NCBI GenBank assembly: GCA_019113985.1
Contig: DXGJ01000009.1
Location: 1-64,000 of the forward strand
Source: Candidatus Levilactobacillus faecigallinarum
Lineage (GTDB): Bacteria; Bacillota; Bacilli; Lactobacillales; Lactobacillaceae
DNA length: 64,000 bases
Reading direction: 5' to 3'
In this document: positions 29,206 to 39,404 of the stretch, piece after piece
How positions within the stretch are numbered: position 1 is the first letter of the stretch
How the letters are laid out: each line of letters starts with the position of its first letter
Position numbers and translations under genes: made by a program
The notes under the pieces: generated by a model
What the model saw: only the letters and a program-made list of their open reading frames with translations
What the model was told of the DNA's origin: nothing
Database searches by the model: none

Positions 29206-30048
29206 ATGAACAAGTTTACAGTGATTCAACTATCTGATATTCAGCTGCAACCCTTACCTAGTGGGGCCGAACCACCGATTCCACCACAGTTGCAGGCCAT
29301 TTTTGATGACGTGTTGGCCCATCAGCTCTCACCGGACCTCGTGGTCATCAGTGGCGATCTTTTTCAAAACGGCCGGCCGGAAGATTATCGGTGGCTCCGG
29401 GCCTACCTACACCAACAAGAACAGCGCCTCCAAGCGCCCATTCGGGTCATCCTGGGGGATGCGGATAATCGTGAGGCCTTTAATGTCGGCTTTCTAGAGC
29501 ACGAGGCCGCTTATTATGCGTATAAACAGATTTATCAGAACATGGATTTTTATTTCTTGGATACCAAGTGGCGCACCCGACGCACCGCCGGGTGGTTGGA
29601 GCGTGAACAACTGGACTGGCTTAACAAGAACCTTCACTTGGCGCCACGGCGGCGGGCCTTTCTTTTCCTGCACCATCCGCTCGACGCGCCAGCCTTGCGA
29701 GAGATGCGCTATACGCTCCTGCAGAACAATCACGAGTTGTTAGCGATTCTCCACGGTCATAACATTGGCGGCATCTTTGCCGGGCACCTCAACTTTGCGG
29801 CCAATTACCTGGTCGATAATACACTACCGGTGACGGTTGCCGGCGGGGCCAGCGTTTACGTCGATTGTCAGGATTCGCATCAGCACGAGGTGCATGCCGC
29901 GACCAGCTATAACGTCATCACGATTCAGCGCGGTGTGGCCAGCGTGACCACCCGCCTGCTGAGCTTTGACCCGCAGGTTCTGACCACAATAGCGGTCGGC
30001 AACACCGGATTTGCCAAGCACCGTCCCAGGCTTATCCGCGAACGGTGA
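29206..30048 (+). CDS. Calcineurin-like metallophosphoesterase (CpdA-like)
   Basis: TVIQLSDIQLQ, DLVVISGDLFQNG, LFLHHPLDAP, ILHGHNIGGIFAGHLN. Confidence 0.85.
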   Translation: MNKFTVIQLSDIQLQPLPSGAEPPIPPQLQAIFDDVLAHQLSPDLVVISGDLFQNGRPEDYRWLRAYLHQQEQRLQAPIRVILGDADNREAFNVGFLEHEAAYYAYKQIYQNMDFYFLDTKWRTRRTAGWLEREQLDWLNKNLHLAPRRRAFLFLHHPLDAPALREMRYTLLQNNHELLAILHGHNIGGIFAGHLNFAANYLVDNTLPVTVAGGASVYVDCQDSHQHEVHAATSYNVITIQRGVASVTTRLLSFDPQVLTTIAVGNTGFAKHRPRLIRER

Positions 30049-30107
30049 TTGGGTCGAGCGGCAGCGCCGAGTAGCGTCATCATAGGACGGCATTTCAAGA
30101 AAACAGT

Positions 30108-30144
30108 AAAACTACGGTCGGGAATCTGCCGACCGTAGTTTTTT
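30108..30144 (+). terminator. Intrinsic terminator
   Basis: aaactacggtcgg...ccgaccgtagtttttt. Confidence 0.85.
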
Positions 30145-30258
30145 CGTGGTCAAGGCGTTTCATGTGTCCCTAGTTTTCGGTATAATAGGAAACGATGTCA
30201 ACGCGGACCGCCAGACCGGTTGCGTTTCGACCATAAGTACGGTAAAGTATAACCAAAC

Positions 30259-30278
30259 GTGAAACATTTGTGTTTCAC
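30259..30278. repeat. Perfect inverted repeat GTGAAACA-TTTG-TGTTTCAC (everted parS half-sites)
   Basis: Both arms equal the half-sites of the ParB site TGTTTCAC.GTGAAACA but in reversed order; directly upstream of the rsmG RBS. Confidence 0.6.
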
Positions 30279-30290
30279 AAGGAGGATAAC

Positions 30291-31019
30291 ATGAATCCAG
30301 AAGCCTTTCGGACCGCATTGGCTGCCCAGGGCATCGACTTAACGCCGACCCAGGAACAGCAATTTGCGACGTACTATCAATTCTTGGTAGCGACCAACGA
30401 GCACGTAAATCTAACGACCATTACGGACGAAGCCGAAGTCTACCTTAAGCATTTTTATGACTCGCTGACGCCGGCGTTTTATTTACCAGCACTCCGGGAC
30501 CAACCGCTGACGTTGTGTGACGTCGGCGCCGGGGCCGGCTTCCCGTCGTTACCATTGAAGATCGTTTTCCCACAGCTTCAGGTGACCATCGTTGATTCGC
30601 TGAATAAGCGAATTACGTTCCTAAACGAGTTGGCCGCTAAGCTGAACCTGTCCGGTGTGGCCTTTCATCACGCTCGGGCCGAGGAATTCGGCGGCAAGCG
30701 AGCACCTGGTCGGGAAGCCTACGACCTGGTCACGGCGCGGGCCGTTGCCCGGATGTCCGTGCTCAGCGAACTTTGCCTGCCGTTGACCAAGGTGGGTGGC
30801 CAGTTCGTGGCACTTAAGGCGTCCAAGACGGCCGACGAGTTGGCTGTGAGCCACAAGGCCATTGCCACGTTAGGTGGGAAGCTGAGTGCCGACCACGCCT
30901 TTGAGCTGCCGGTCTCGAACGACCCACGGCACATCGTGGTCATCGACAAGCTCAAGCACACGCCGAAGCGTTACCCACGCAAAGCCGGCACCCCTAATCG
31001 GGAACCGTTAGAAGATTAA
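30291..31019 (+). CDS. rsmG: 16S rRNA (guanine-N7)-methyltransferase RsmG
   Basis: [48 protein letters not shown]. Confidence 0.95.
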   Translation: MNPEAFRTALAAQGIDLTPTQEQQFATYYQFLVATNEHVNLTTITDEAEVYLKHFYDSLTPAFYLPALRDQPLTLCDVGAGAGFPSLPLKIVFPQLQVTIVDSLNKRITFLNELAAKLNLSGVAFHHARAEEFGGKRAPGREAYDLVTARAVARMSVLSELCLPLTKVGGQFVALKASKTADELAVSHKAIATLGGKLSADHAFELPVSNDPRHIVVIDKLKHTPKRYPRKAGTPNREPLED

Positions 31020-31039
31020 TGGGATGGAGGTAAGTCATT

Positions 31040-31873
31040 TTGCCATTTTCATTATTTGGAAATAATCGGGATAAGGCGGCACGGCCAGCCCATCCCGTGA
31101 AACAAAACGTGGTGATGATTCCGGTCGCCCAGATCATTCCGAACCGGTTCCAACCGCGGCAACGGTTCGACGCCACGGCCATCACGCAATTGGCCCAGAC
31201 GATTGATGAGCACGGGTTGTTACAACCCATCGTGCTTCGTCAATACGAACCGGACCATTACGAGATTATCGCCGGCGAACGCCGTTTTCGCGCCATCTCG
31301 TCGCTAAAGTGGACCGAGGTCCCCGCCATCATCGAAGATTTCAACGATGACGAGACCGCCTCGATGGCACTGATTGAGAACCTGCAACGCGAGGAACTTA
31401 CGGCCGTCGAAGAGGCCACGGCCTACCAACAGCTGATGGCGTTGAACCACCTGACCCAGTCACAATTGGCGCAGGGCATCGGTAAAAGCCAGGGTTTCGT
31501 CGCCAATAAATTGCGACTCCTGAAGCTGACCAAGCCGGTCCGCGACGCCATTTTGAACCGGCAGATCACCGAGCGGCACGGCCGGGCGCTGCTCAAGTTA
31601 GCGGATGCCCAACAGGCCACCATTTTGCATCAGGTGATTGACCGCCAGCTGACAGTCAAGGAGACGGAAGCGTTGATCGAAGCGCAGACGCCGCAGCCTA
31701 AGCGCCGCCGTAAGGTGACCAAGCAGGGCGTTAATGGCGACACCCGTGTGGCGGTCAACACGATTCGCCAGTCGGTCAAGATGGTGACCGACGCGGGCCT
31801 GCCGCTCACGACTAAGGAAGAAGAAACGGCCGACCATTACCGCATCATCATTGACATTCCAAAAGAAAGCTAG
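31040..31873 (+). CDS. noc: Nucleoid occlusion protein Noc (ParB-like)
   Basis: ParB-type core RFQPRQRFD, ELIAGERRFRA-like, IENLQREELTAVEEA; located between rsmG and soj. Confidence 0.88.
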   Translation: MPFSLFGNNRDKAARPAHPVKQNVVMIPVAQIIPNRFQPRQRFDATAITQLAQTIDEHGLLQPIVLRQYEPDHYEIIAGERRFRAISSLKWTEVPAIIEDFNDDETASMALIENLQREELTAVEEATAYQQLMALNHLTQSQLAQGIGKSQGFVANKLRLLKLTKPVRDAILNRQITERHGRALLKLADAQQATILHQVIDRQLTVKETEALIEAQTPQPKRRRKVTKQGVNGDTRVAVNTIRQSVKMVTDAGLPLTTKEEETADHYRIIIDIPKES

Positions 31874-31887
31874 AGGTGGAACGAAGT

Positions 31888-32655
31888 ATGGGCTATATCA
31901 TCGCATTAGCCAATCAAAAAGGGGGCGTCGGGAAGACGACCACTGGTGTGAACTTGGGTGCCGCATTAGCGTCGGCCGGTAAGCAAGTCTTACTGGTCGA
32001 TACGGATGCCCAGGGGAACGCGACCAGTGGCGTTGGCGTTCAAAAGGCTACGATTCAGCAAGAGATTTATGACGTTCTGGTGAACGAAATTCCCATTCAA
32101 GATGCCGTGATTCACACGCAACACCCTGGATTGGACATCGTTCCCGCCACGATTCAGCTTTCTGGTGCCGAAATCGAACTGACGCCCATGATGGCGCGGG
32201 AGACCCGCCTGAAGGCCGCCTTAGACGACGTTCGTGACCAGTACGATTACATCCTGATCGACTGCCCACCATCGTTAGGGTTACTGACCATCAACGCGTT
32301 CACTGCGGCGGATTCGATTCTGATTCCGGTCCAGAGTGAATACTATGCGTTGGAAGGGCTGACCCAGTTGTTGAACACGGTCAAGCTGGTCCAGAAGCAT
32401 TTTAACCGCGACCTCAAAATCGAAGGCGTGCTGTTGACGCTTTACGATGCCCGGACTAACCTGGGTAAGCAGGTCAACGAAGAAGTTAAGAAGTATTTCC
32501 AAAACAAGGTCTACGCCACGATTATTCCGCGCAACGTCCAGTTAGCGGAGGCGCCAAGTCACGGGATGCCAATTATTGATTACGCACCGAAATCGAAGGG
32601 TGCGGAGGTCTACACTGAACTCGCAAAGGAAGTGCTAGCTGCCCATGGCAAGTAA
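31888..32655 (+). CDS. parA: Chromosome partitioning ATPase ParA/Soj
   Basis: IIALANQKGGVGKTTTGVNLGAALA, LLVDTDAQGNATSGVG. Confidence 0.95.
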   Translation: MGYIIALANQKGGVGKTTTGVNLGAALASAGKQVLLVDTDAQGNATSGVGVQKATIQQEIYDVLVNEIPIQDAVIHTQHPGLDIVPATIQLSGAEIELTPMMARETRLKAALDDVRDQYDYILIDCPPSLGLLTINAFTAADSILIPVQSEYYALEGLTQLLNTVKLVQKHFNRDLKIEGVLLTLYDARTNLGKQVNEEVKKYFQNKVYATIIPRNVQLAEAPSHGMPIIDYAPKSKGAEVYTELAKEVLAAHGK

Positions 32656-33529
32656 GAAAGAGAAAAGTTTAGGGCGCGGGATCGACGCGTTGTTCGCTGA
32701 AAATGGCGTGGATACCGGTGAAGAGACCGTGGTCGACCTGACCCTGGCCGACATTCGCCCCAACCCGTACCAGCCCCGTCAGAAGTTTGACCAGAAGGGC
32801 CTGGCCGACCTGGCCGCGTCCATCAAGAAGACCGGCGTGTTCCAGCCCATCATCGTGCGGCAACCCGACAAGCAGTTGGACCGTTACGAAATCCTCGCGG
32901 GCGAGCGGCGGTACCGGGCCTCTAAGCTGGCCGGTAAGACCACCATTCCGGGCATCATCCGAGATATCAGTGAAGAGCAGATGATGGAGATCGCCGTGTT
33001 GGAAAACCTGCAACGCGAGGACCTGACGCCCCTGGAAGAGGCCGAAGCCTACGATACCCTGATGACCAAGCTGACCTTGACGCAGGCCCAGGTCTCCGAA
33101 CGACTGGGCAAGAGTCGGCCGTATATCGCCAACTACCTGCGTCTACTCGGTTTGCCTAAGCTGGTCAAGGACATGCTGCAGCACAACCAGTTGTCGATGG
33201 GGCAGGCCCGGACCCTGTTGTCCTTGAAGGATAAGACCAAGTTGGTGGCCCTGGCCAAGCGCGCGACGTCCGAGGGGATGACCGTGCGGGCCTTGGAGGC
33301 CGAGGTCGGCAAGCTGAACGGCGCGGCCAAGAAGCAAGCCAAGAAGCCGGCGAAGAAGAAGTCGCCGTTCTTGCGGTCGACGGAGAACCAGCTCCAGGAA
33401 CACTTTGGCACGCAGGTCTCCATCAACGAAAGCAACGCGGAGGACCATCAGGGCCGCATCGAGATCGAGTACCTCTCGAACGACGACCTGAACCGCATTT
33501 TGAAGATGTTAGACATTCAAGCGGATTAA
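32645..33529 (+). CDS. parB: Chromosome partitioning protein ParB/Spo0J
   Basis: LGRGIDALF, RPNPYQPRQKFD, ILAGERRYRASKLAG, LENLQREDLTPLEEAEAY. Confidence 0.95.
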   Translation: MASKKEKSLGRGIDALFAENGVDTGEETVVDLTLADIRPNPYQPRQKFDQKGLADLAASIKKTGVFQPIIVRQPDKQLDRYEILAGERRYRASKLAGKTTIPGIIRDISEEQMMEIAVLENLQREDLTPLEEAEAYDTLMTKLTLTQAQVSERLGKSRPYIANYLRLLGLPKLVKDMLQHNQLSMGQARTLLSLKDKTKLVALAKRATSEGMTVRALEAEVGKLNGAAKKQAKKPAKKKSPFLRSTENQLQEHFGTQVSINESNAEDHQGRIEIEYLSNDDLNRILKMLDIQAD

Positions 33530-33538
33530 CTGAGGAGG

Positions 33539-33754
33539 ATGACCATGTACGATTTAGGCGATTTGGTAGAAATGAAGAAGCCGCACCCATGTGGCGCCAA
33601 CCGCTGGGAAATCACCCGGATGGGCGCAGACATCAAGATCAAGTGTACCAACTGCGGTCACGTGGTCATGCTGTCGCGGCGCGAATTTGAGAAGAAACTA
33701 AAGAAGGTATTGGTCCGTAAGGCCGATGCCGAAAATTCAGAAAAGAGTGAATAA
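33539..33754 (+). CDS. DUF951 family protein
   Basis: DLVEMKKPHPCGANRWEITRMGADIKIKCTNCGHVVMLSRREFEKKLKKV. Confidence 0.9.
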   Translation: MTMYDLGDLVEMKKPHPCGANRWEITRMGADIKIKCTNCGHVVMLSRREFEKKLKKVLVRKADAENSEKSE

Positions 33755-33759
33755 GTGTT

Positions 33760-34860
33760 ATGTCATTAACTGCAGGGATCGTTGGGTTGCCCAACGTCGG
33801 AAAGTCAACGTTATTTAACGCGATTACCAATGCCGGTGCCGAAATGGCCAACTACCCGTTCGCCACGATCGACCCCAACGTCGGCATGGTGGAAGTACCA
33901 GACAAGCGGTTGGACCGGATTCAAGAGTTGATTCCAGCCAAGAAGGTCGTCCCAACCACCTTCGAATTTACCGATATCGCCGGTATCGTGAAGGGTGCCA
34001 GCAAGGGTGAAGGGCTGGGGAACCAGTTCCTGGAAAACATTCGCCAAGTCGACGCCATTGTGCACGTGGTACGGGCCTTCGATGACGACAACATCACCCA
34101 CGTTTCCGGGAAGATCGACCCCATCGAAGATATTGAGACCATCAACCTGGAACTCGGCTTGTCCGACCTGGACGCCGTGAACAAGCGCTTGGCCAAGGTT
34201 GAACGGGCGGCTAAGGGGAGCGACAAGGAAGCCAAGGCCGAATTGGCCGTGCTCCAAAAGATTCAACCCGTCCTCGAACAGGGCGGCGCGGTGCGTTCTC
34301 TGGACTTCGACGAAGAGGAACAAAAGATCGTCAAGGGGCTGTTCTTGCTGACTAGCAAGCCCGTACTTTACGTGGCCAACATTGCTGAAGACGACATGGC
34401 CGACCCCGAGAACTCCAAGTACTTCAAGACCATCGAGGACTACGCCGCCAAGGAAGGCGCCGAAGCCATCGCCGTGGCCGCTGAAGCCGAAGAAGAAATC
34501 GCCGAACTCGACGATGACGAAAAGAAGGACTTCCTCGAAGCCGAAGGGGTTGAGGAACCCGGTTTGAACCGTCTTATTCGGGCCTCTTACCACCTCTTAG
34601 GCCTGGAAACCTTCTTTACGGCTGGCGGTAAGGAGACCCGGGCTTGGACCTACAAGGCCGGTACTAAGGCGCCTCAAGCGGCCGGTATCATTCACTCCGA
34701 CTTCGAACGGGGATTCATCCGGGCCGAAGTTATGGCCTTTGATGCACTGGACGAATACAAGACCGAAGCTGCCGTTAAGGAAGCCGGTAAGCTGCGGGTC
34801 GAGGGGAAAGACTACGTGATGGAAGACGGCGACATCGTCGAATTCCGCTTCAACGTTTAG
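33760..34860 (+). CDS. ychF: YchF family GTP-binding ATPase
   Basis: GIVGLPNVGKSTLFNAITNAGAEMANYPFATIDPNVG. Confidence 0.95.
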   Translation: MSLTAGIVGLPNVGKSTLFNAITNAGAEMANYPFATIDPNVGMVEVPDKRLDRIQELIPAKKVVPTTFEFTDIAGIVKGASKGEGLGNQFLENIRQVDAIVHVVRAFDDDNITHVSGKIDPIEDIETINLELGLSDLDAVNKRLAKVERAAKGSDKEAKAELAVLQKIQPVLEQGGAVRSLDFDEEEQKIVKGLFLLTSKPVLYVANIAEDDMADPENSKYFKTIEDYAAKEGAEAIAVAAEAEEEIAELDDDEKKDFLEAEGVEEPGLNRLIRASYHLLGLETFFTAGGKETRAWTYKAGTKAPQAAGIIHSDFERGFIRAEVMAFDALDEYKTEAAVKEAGKLRVEGKDYVMEDGDIVEFRFNV

Positions 34861-34875
34861 AAGGGAACCAGATTA

Positions 34876-35601
34876 ATGAGTGATAATAAGCAGCAGCCCC
34901 GTAACGCGGGGGTGCGTCAGAAGCGCAACAACGTTGCATCGAACGAACGGGCAGCCTTCGACAACTTGGGACTGACTAAGCGGAACGCCGAGTACATGTA
35001 CCGCTTTAACAAGGCCCTGGAACCTACGAAGCTGAGTGCCGAGAAGAAGGCCGCCGCGGTTCAGGACATGGTCAACGAATTGGTCGAGGGCCAGAAGAGT
35101 GGCCGGACTGCCAAGAACCTGTACGGTGACATTGACGACCGCGTGAAGTACGTGGTTGAAGGGCCCCAAAAGGACGAAGCTATCATTGGGGGACCAAACT
35201 ACTGGCCCAACATGGTGTACAACGCCCTGACCTTCTTCATGATCTTTAACTTGATGTTCGGGATTATGTACCTGTTCTCACCAAAACTGCTGAAGACAAG
35301 CCAACCCGTGGGGATTACGGCAATCTTGATCAGTGCGCTGGTGGCCGGGTTCATCCTGCCAATCATGCCGCGGTTGTTTGATCCTAAAATCAAGCACAAG
35401 TACAATGGTTGGATTCGAGTGACGTTAGTCATCTTAGGCTTCCTGGTCTGGATGGCGATGTTCTACCTGGCACAAGCCTTGCCAGCCGTGGTCAACCCTG
35501 TGTTGATGCCATGGCCAAGTATCATCGTCGGGGTCGTATCCCTGGCCGCGATGATGTGGGTCCGGCGGCGCTATCACATTCGTGGTGGCTTCTTCGGTTA
35601 A
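34876..35601 (+). CDS. DUF1129 family membrane protein
   Basis: N-terminal cytoplasmic part and 4 TM C-terminal part; position after ychF. Confidence 0.75.
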   Translation: MSDNKQQPRNAGVRQKRNNVASNERAAFDNLGLTKRNAEYMYRFNKALEPTKLSAEKKAAAVQDMVNELVEGQKSGRTAKNLYGDIDDRVKYVVEGPQKDEAIIGGPNYWPNMVYNALTFFMIFNLMFGIMYLFSPKLLKTSQPVGITAILISALVAGFILPIMPRLFDPKIKHKYNGWIRVTLVILGFLVWMAMFYLAQALPAVVNPVLMPWPSIIVGVVSLAAMMWVRRRYHIRGGFFG

Positions 35602-35862
35602 ATTTACAGCAAACAACGATGGCGTTCACCACTGGGTGGGCGTCATTTTTTTAGGGTTAAACGGTGCTTTCGATTAGTGATTAGTCAGCTTGACGGGCAG
35701 TCACAACTTACGAAAAATGGGCTGAAACGGTTCATCATATAATTAGCTCGCCGACGTTAGACTAGACAAAATGGCTGTGGGCGGTATCCCTGATGCTGCA
35801 AGGGCTGCCGGGCGCCTAGGCTTCGGTTGAAAACGGTGGCCGCTTTTCAATTTTTTCGGTTC

Positions 35863-35891
35863 TTGACTTGCTTCCAAACGGTTCCTAGAAT
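35863..35891 (+). promoter_or_regulatory. Promoter TTGACT-N17-TAGAAT
   Basis: Matches two other promoters of the basic secreted protein family. Confidence 0.75.
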
Positions 35892-35954
35892 GGTGGTCAG
35901 ATAGCCGGGCGTCATGCTGGTTCGGCTATGAATTCATTTTTAGGGGGAGTTTTC

Positions 35955-36551
35955 ATGAAACGTGTTTTAGGTTATGTTTTAGGCTTAGTCGCCGCCTTAT
36001 CGTTGGCTGGTGCAGCAGCCACGACGGCCAACGCTGATGGCGGCGCTGCCAATGCTGGGAGTGGTCAAGCCGTTACGGGGTCTCCTCGTACGGATACCGA
36101 CGCCAACGAGCCGCAAGGCGGTGGGGCTACCGGTACCCTGGTTGTACCGAATACCGACTCATCCAGTGTTGCATCTTCATCCAGCGAGAGTTCTGCCAGC
36201 AGCAGTAGTTCTGCATCTTCGTCGTCAGTAGCGCCAACCAAGCCCGAAAAACCAAGCAAGAAGCCTGGTAAGGTAGTTGCTAATGGCAAGAAGATGCGTG
36301 GGGAGAAGCACTACCGGAAGAACAGCACGGTGATTCTGTTCCAGAAGGGCCGCAAGGGTGCCAGCGTGGTTCTGCGGAACCGCAAGGGCCAGTTCGTCGA
36401 GAAGTTTAGCGTTAAGAAGAGCGGCCGCTTCAGTATCAAACTTAGCAAGAAGGCCGCTTTGAAGTTAAGCAAGTTCGGCAAGAACTTTACCTTCACGGTT
36501 TCTCAGAAGGGCTTCAAGACCTACACCATCAAGTACTTAATCTTCAAGTAA
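35955..36551 (+). CDS. Secreted Ser-rich/basic protein, family member 1
   Basis: MKRVLGYVLGLVAALSLAGAAATTANADGG; Ser tract SSSVASSSSESSASSSSSASSSS; YRKNSTVILFQKGRKGASVVLRNRKGQFVEKFSVKKSGRFSIKLSKK. Confidence 0.75.
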   Translation: MKRVLGYVLGLVAALSLAGAAATTANADGGAANAGSGQAVTGSPRTDTDANEPQGGGATGTLVVPNTDSSSVASSSSESSASSSSSASSSSVAPTKPEKPSKKPGKVVANGKKMRGEKHYRKNSTVILFQKGRKGASVVLRNRKGQFVEKFSVKKSGRFSIKLSKKAALKLSKFGKNFTFTVSQKGFKTYTIKYLIFK

Positions 36552-36913
36552 GGCTGTTATCAGCTCGGATACAAACGGGGGCGTCGTCGTTGGGCGAGGC
36601 TCCTTTTTGTTGGGCCCGTTTCCATAAACAAGCTTATTGCAACTTGGTCGCTGGCAAGGGTTGTGACGCGCATCGGGACGGGGGACTTGGTATACTGAGA
36701 GGGTCTTGAAAATTCAGAAATCACGAGGACGGTGGCCCGACTTCACGGTGGTTACGGCCGCGGATACGGCGCGGGCTACCGTGAAGGGATAGAAGTTACC
36801 GGTATTTTTGGATTTACTCTTGTACTCGAACTCGTTTTAAGGGAGACTTATTAATGGTTTTATTCGTTGCGGCAACGTAACGTTTGGGGTTCGAGACAAG
36901 GGGGAATACAGAT

Positions 36914-38563
36914 TTGAGAGAGAAATTAAGACTTTGGTTTGGTAGCCACGATGCACAATATATTGGGTTGCTGGCCATCGTCGGGTGTGTTCTGATGGCG
37001 TTTTGTTCATACACCTCACCCGCGTTTTATTTTGATTATTCACCGGACAACAACGCTTTCTTCACCGTGGGAAAGGCCATGATGCACGGCATTGTGCCGT
37101 ACCGGGACATCTTTGAGCAGAAGGGGCCGTACGTGTACTTCTTGCACGGGCTGGCCTACCTGGTGGCCCAGCGAAGCTTCATTTTTATCTTCGTGATGGA
37201 GATCATTGCGTTGGTCGCGGCCATGACGCTGACCTATTATTTGGCACGACGGTTACGCCTCACGGAGTTGGGGAGCTTCGTGGCAGCCCTGCTGTCACCG
37301 GTACTGTTTTTGTACCACCCCTATTACGATTACGGAGATACGGTCGAGTTTTTTGTGGTGCCGTTGTTGCTATCGTTGGTGTACTTGATTGTATTGCTGG
37401 ATCAACGGGGGATGCGGGTCAATCGCTGGTGGTTCTTCAGTCAGGGCCTATTCGTGGGCGTCGTGTTTCTGTCGAAGTATACCCTGTTGGGTGCCTGGAT
37501 TGCCTTTTACCTGGTCCTAGGAATCTACTTAGCGGTGAAGCGAAATTGGCTGATACTCCGACGCGTTATTTTGACCAGCGGGGCAGGCTTTCTGGTAGCC
37601 GTACTCCCTTGGCTGATTTACTTTTTAATGAATCACGCACTGACGGCCTTTTTTCGGGTCTATATCGTGTTCAACACCCACGCCTACGTGGCGTCGACGG
37701 TCTCGGCCTTTTCCAAACTGATTCAGTCCGCGATTTTACTCGCGCAATTTTACCTAGGGGACGTTCTATTCTTCGTCCTGGGGTTGGTTGGAACTTTGAT
37801 TATCTTGTACCGGACGGATATTCTCCAACGTCGCTTCACCAAGGCACTGTACTTGGTGACCTTCCTCTTGGGTGACTTATTCGCGGTATATGGCTATCAG
37901 ACCAATACGGTCTACCAGTATTATCAGTTAGCCTATTTTCCCTTTTTTGTGGTGCCATTCGTCTATTTCCTGGGGCGCTTGTTCCGGCGGGCGAACCTGA
38001 GAACCTACGACGATGCGTTCGTTATCTTGGGTACCATCATCCTGAGCCTGTTTCTGGTCCTGGGGGTCAACGATAACGTTGAGGAGTCGCGACTCTTCCC
38101 CAACAACGCCTCGGTCACGTTATCCCATACGCGTAAGCCACAGCGGCCGGCCCAGACGATTTTTGGCCAGCTGATGCGGTCCAAGACACCGGCAGATCAA
38201 CCGATGACGTTGCTAAACTATGGGTCAATCGATATGGGTTTCTACACCAGTTCTGGTGCGGTTCCCAGTGAATACTATTTCCAGAACTATAACGTCCCGC
38301 AGTCCGCCGCACCCCAGATTTTACGGGATCAAAAGCGAGCGATTGCCCAGAAACGGGTCGAATGGGTGGTCCTGAACACGCCGTCGGGACGCAGCGTGCG
38401 GGGCTGGCGGGCCCACAATCATGGCCGAATCGGTAACGGAAACTTGAATCCGGGAACGGCCGGGATTGCGAAGTCGTTGTATCATAATTATCGGCGAGTT
38501 GCCAAGCATAGCCAGCGGTTTGAGAACACCAACGTGACTTACTGGTTATTCCAGCGAAAGTAG
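36914..38563 (+). CDS. Polytopic GT-C-like membrane glycosyltransferase, copy 1
   Basis: FYFDYSPDNNAFFTVGKAMMHGIVPYRDIFEQKGPYVYFLHGLAYL; TTG start after AAGGGGGA. Confidence 0.75.
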   Translation: MREKLRLWFGSHDAQYIGLLAIVGCVLMAFCSYTSPAFYFDYSPDNNAFFTVGKAMMHGIVPYRDIFEQKGPYVYFLHGLAYLVAQRSFIFIFVMEIIALVAAMTLTYYLARRLRLTELGSFVAALLSPVLFLYHPYYDYGDTVEFFVVPLLLSLVYLIVLLDQRGMRVNRWWFFSQGLFVGVVFLSKYTLLGAWIAFYLVLGIYLAVKRNWLILRRVILTSGAGFLVAVLPWLIYFLMNHALTAFFRVYIVFNTHAYVASTVSAFSKLIQSAILLAQFYLGDVLFFVLGLVGTLIILYRTDILQRRFTKALYLVTFLLGDLFAVYGYQTNTVYQYYQLAYFPFFVVPFVYFLGRLFRRANLRTYDDAFVILGTIILSLFLVLGVNDNVEESRLFPNNASVTLSHTRKPQRPAQTIFGQLMRSKTPADQPMTLLNYGSIDMGFYTSSGAVPSEYYFQNYNVPQSAAPQILRDQKRAIAQKRVEWVVLNTPSGRSVRGWRAHNHGRIGNGNLNPGTAGIAKSLYHNYRRVAKHSQRFENTNVTYWLFQRK

Positions 38564-38678
38564 CGGCCGGGGAACCGGGAAAAGCGACCGAAGTTCGGGA
38601 CGCGCTTGCTGGGTGAACGCCTGATTTTCAGCAAGGTTAAAGAACCTGAAAATAACGATACTTTGCAACCGTGTAGCC

Positions 38679-38707
38679 TTGACACCGGTTACCCAAGCAC
38701 CTAGAAT
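38679..38707 (+). promoter_or_regulatory. Promoter TTGACA-N17-TAGAAT
   Basis: Same architecture as 35863 and 39405 promoters. Confidence 0.75.
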
Positions 38708-38787
38708 AAGTAGGTGAATTGTTTGGTTAAGAAATTAATTAAGCAATCCCAAAATAACAGATTCGTCTGTAGGGGGATTTTGGAACC

Positions 38788-39246
38788 ATGAAAAAAGTAT
38801 TTAGTTATGTTTTAGCTTTAGTTGCTGTTTTAACGTTCGGTGGGGCCATTGCGACCACGGCTAACGCTGCCGGTGGCAATGCCGTCGCAACCAGTGCCAG
38901 TGGTGTGAGTGGGGTGGCAACGTCATCTTCTAGCGTCAAGGCACCAGCGAAGAAGGCAACCAAGAAGGTCGCTAAGAAGAGCCAAATCAAGCTCGCCAAG
39001 AAGTACCGGAAGAACGCCAAGAAGGTTGTCTTCAATAAAGGCCGTAAGGGTTCTAAGGTCACGCTGAAGAACAACAAGAAGCAAACGGTCAAGAGCTACT
39101 CCGTTAAGAAGAACGGCAAGTTCACCGTTAAATTAAGCAAGAAGCAGGTTAAGAAGTTGAACAAGAAGAACGCCAAGTCCTTCAAGGCTTCCGTTGCCCA
39201 AAAGGGTTACAAGACCTACACCATTACGGCTAAAATCTCCAAGTAA
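38788..39246 (+). CDS. Secreted Lys-rich basic protein, family member 2
   Basis: MKKVFSYVLALVAVLTFGGAIATTANAAGGN; YRKNAKKVVFNKGRKGSKVTLKNNKKQTVKSYSVKKNGKFTVKLSKKQ. Confidence 0.75.
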   Translation: MKKVFSYVLALVAVLTFGGAIATTANAAGGNAVATSASGVSGVATSSSSVKAPAKKATKKVAKKSQIKLAKKYRKNAKKVVFNKGRKGSKVTLKNNKKQTVKSYSVKKNGKFTVKLSKKQVKKLNKKNAKSFKASVAQKGYKTYTITAKISK

Positions 39247-39267
39247 TTAGGTAGTCGTTGATAAATT

Positions 39268-39312
39268 AGAGTAGTGCGAGAATGGTCTATCCTTCTCGCA
39301 CTACTTTTTAGT
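39268..39312 (+). terminator. Intrinsic terminator
   Basis: gtagtgcgagaa...ttctcgcactacttttt. Confidence 0.8.
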
Positions 39313-39404
39313 ATGCCAAGGAGTTGGGATATCATGTCGCTAAAAGGTTAATGCTAATGATATTTTGAAATTAGGAAGGTTAGCTTTCATAAAACCGTGC
39401 ATTC

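Noticed and set aside
33811-34593. 260-aa ORF antisense to ychF
   Set aside because: Opposite a clearly coding, codon-biased conserved gene; the open frame reflects codon composition (e.g. GAA/GAC/GCC), no RBS or family features.
37429-37875. 148-aa alternate-frame ORF inside GT-C gene
   Set aside because: Same-strand overlap with strongly supported polytopic membrane protein that has a close paralogue.
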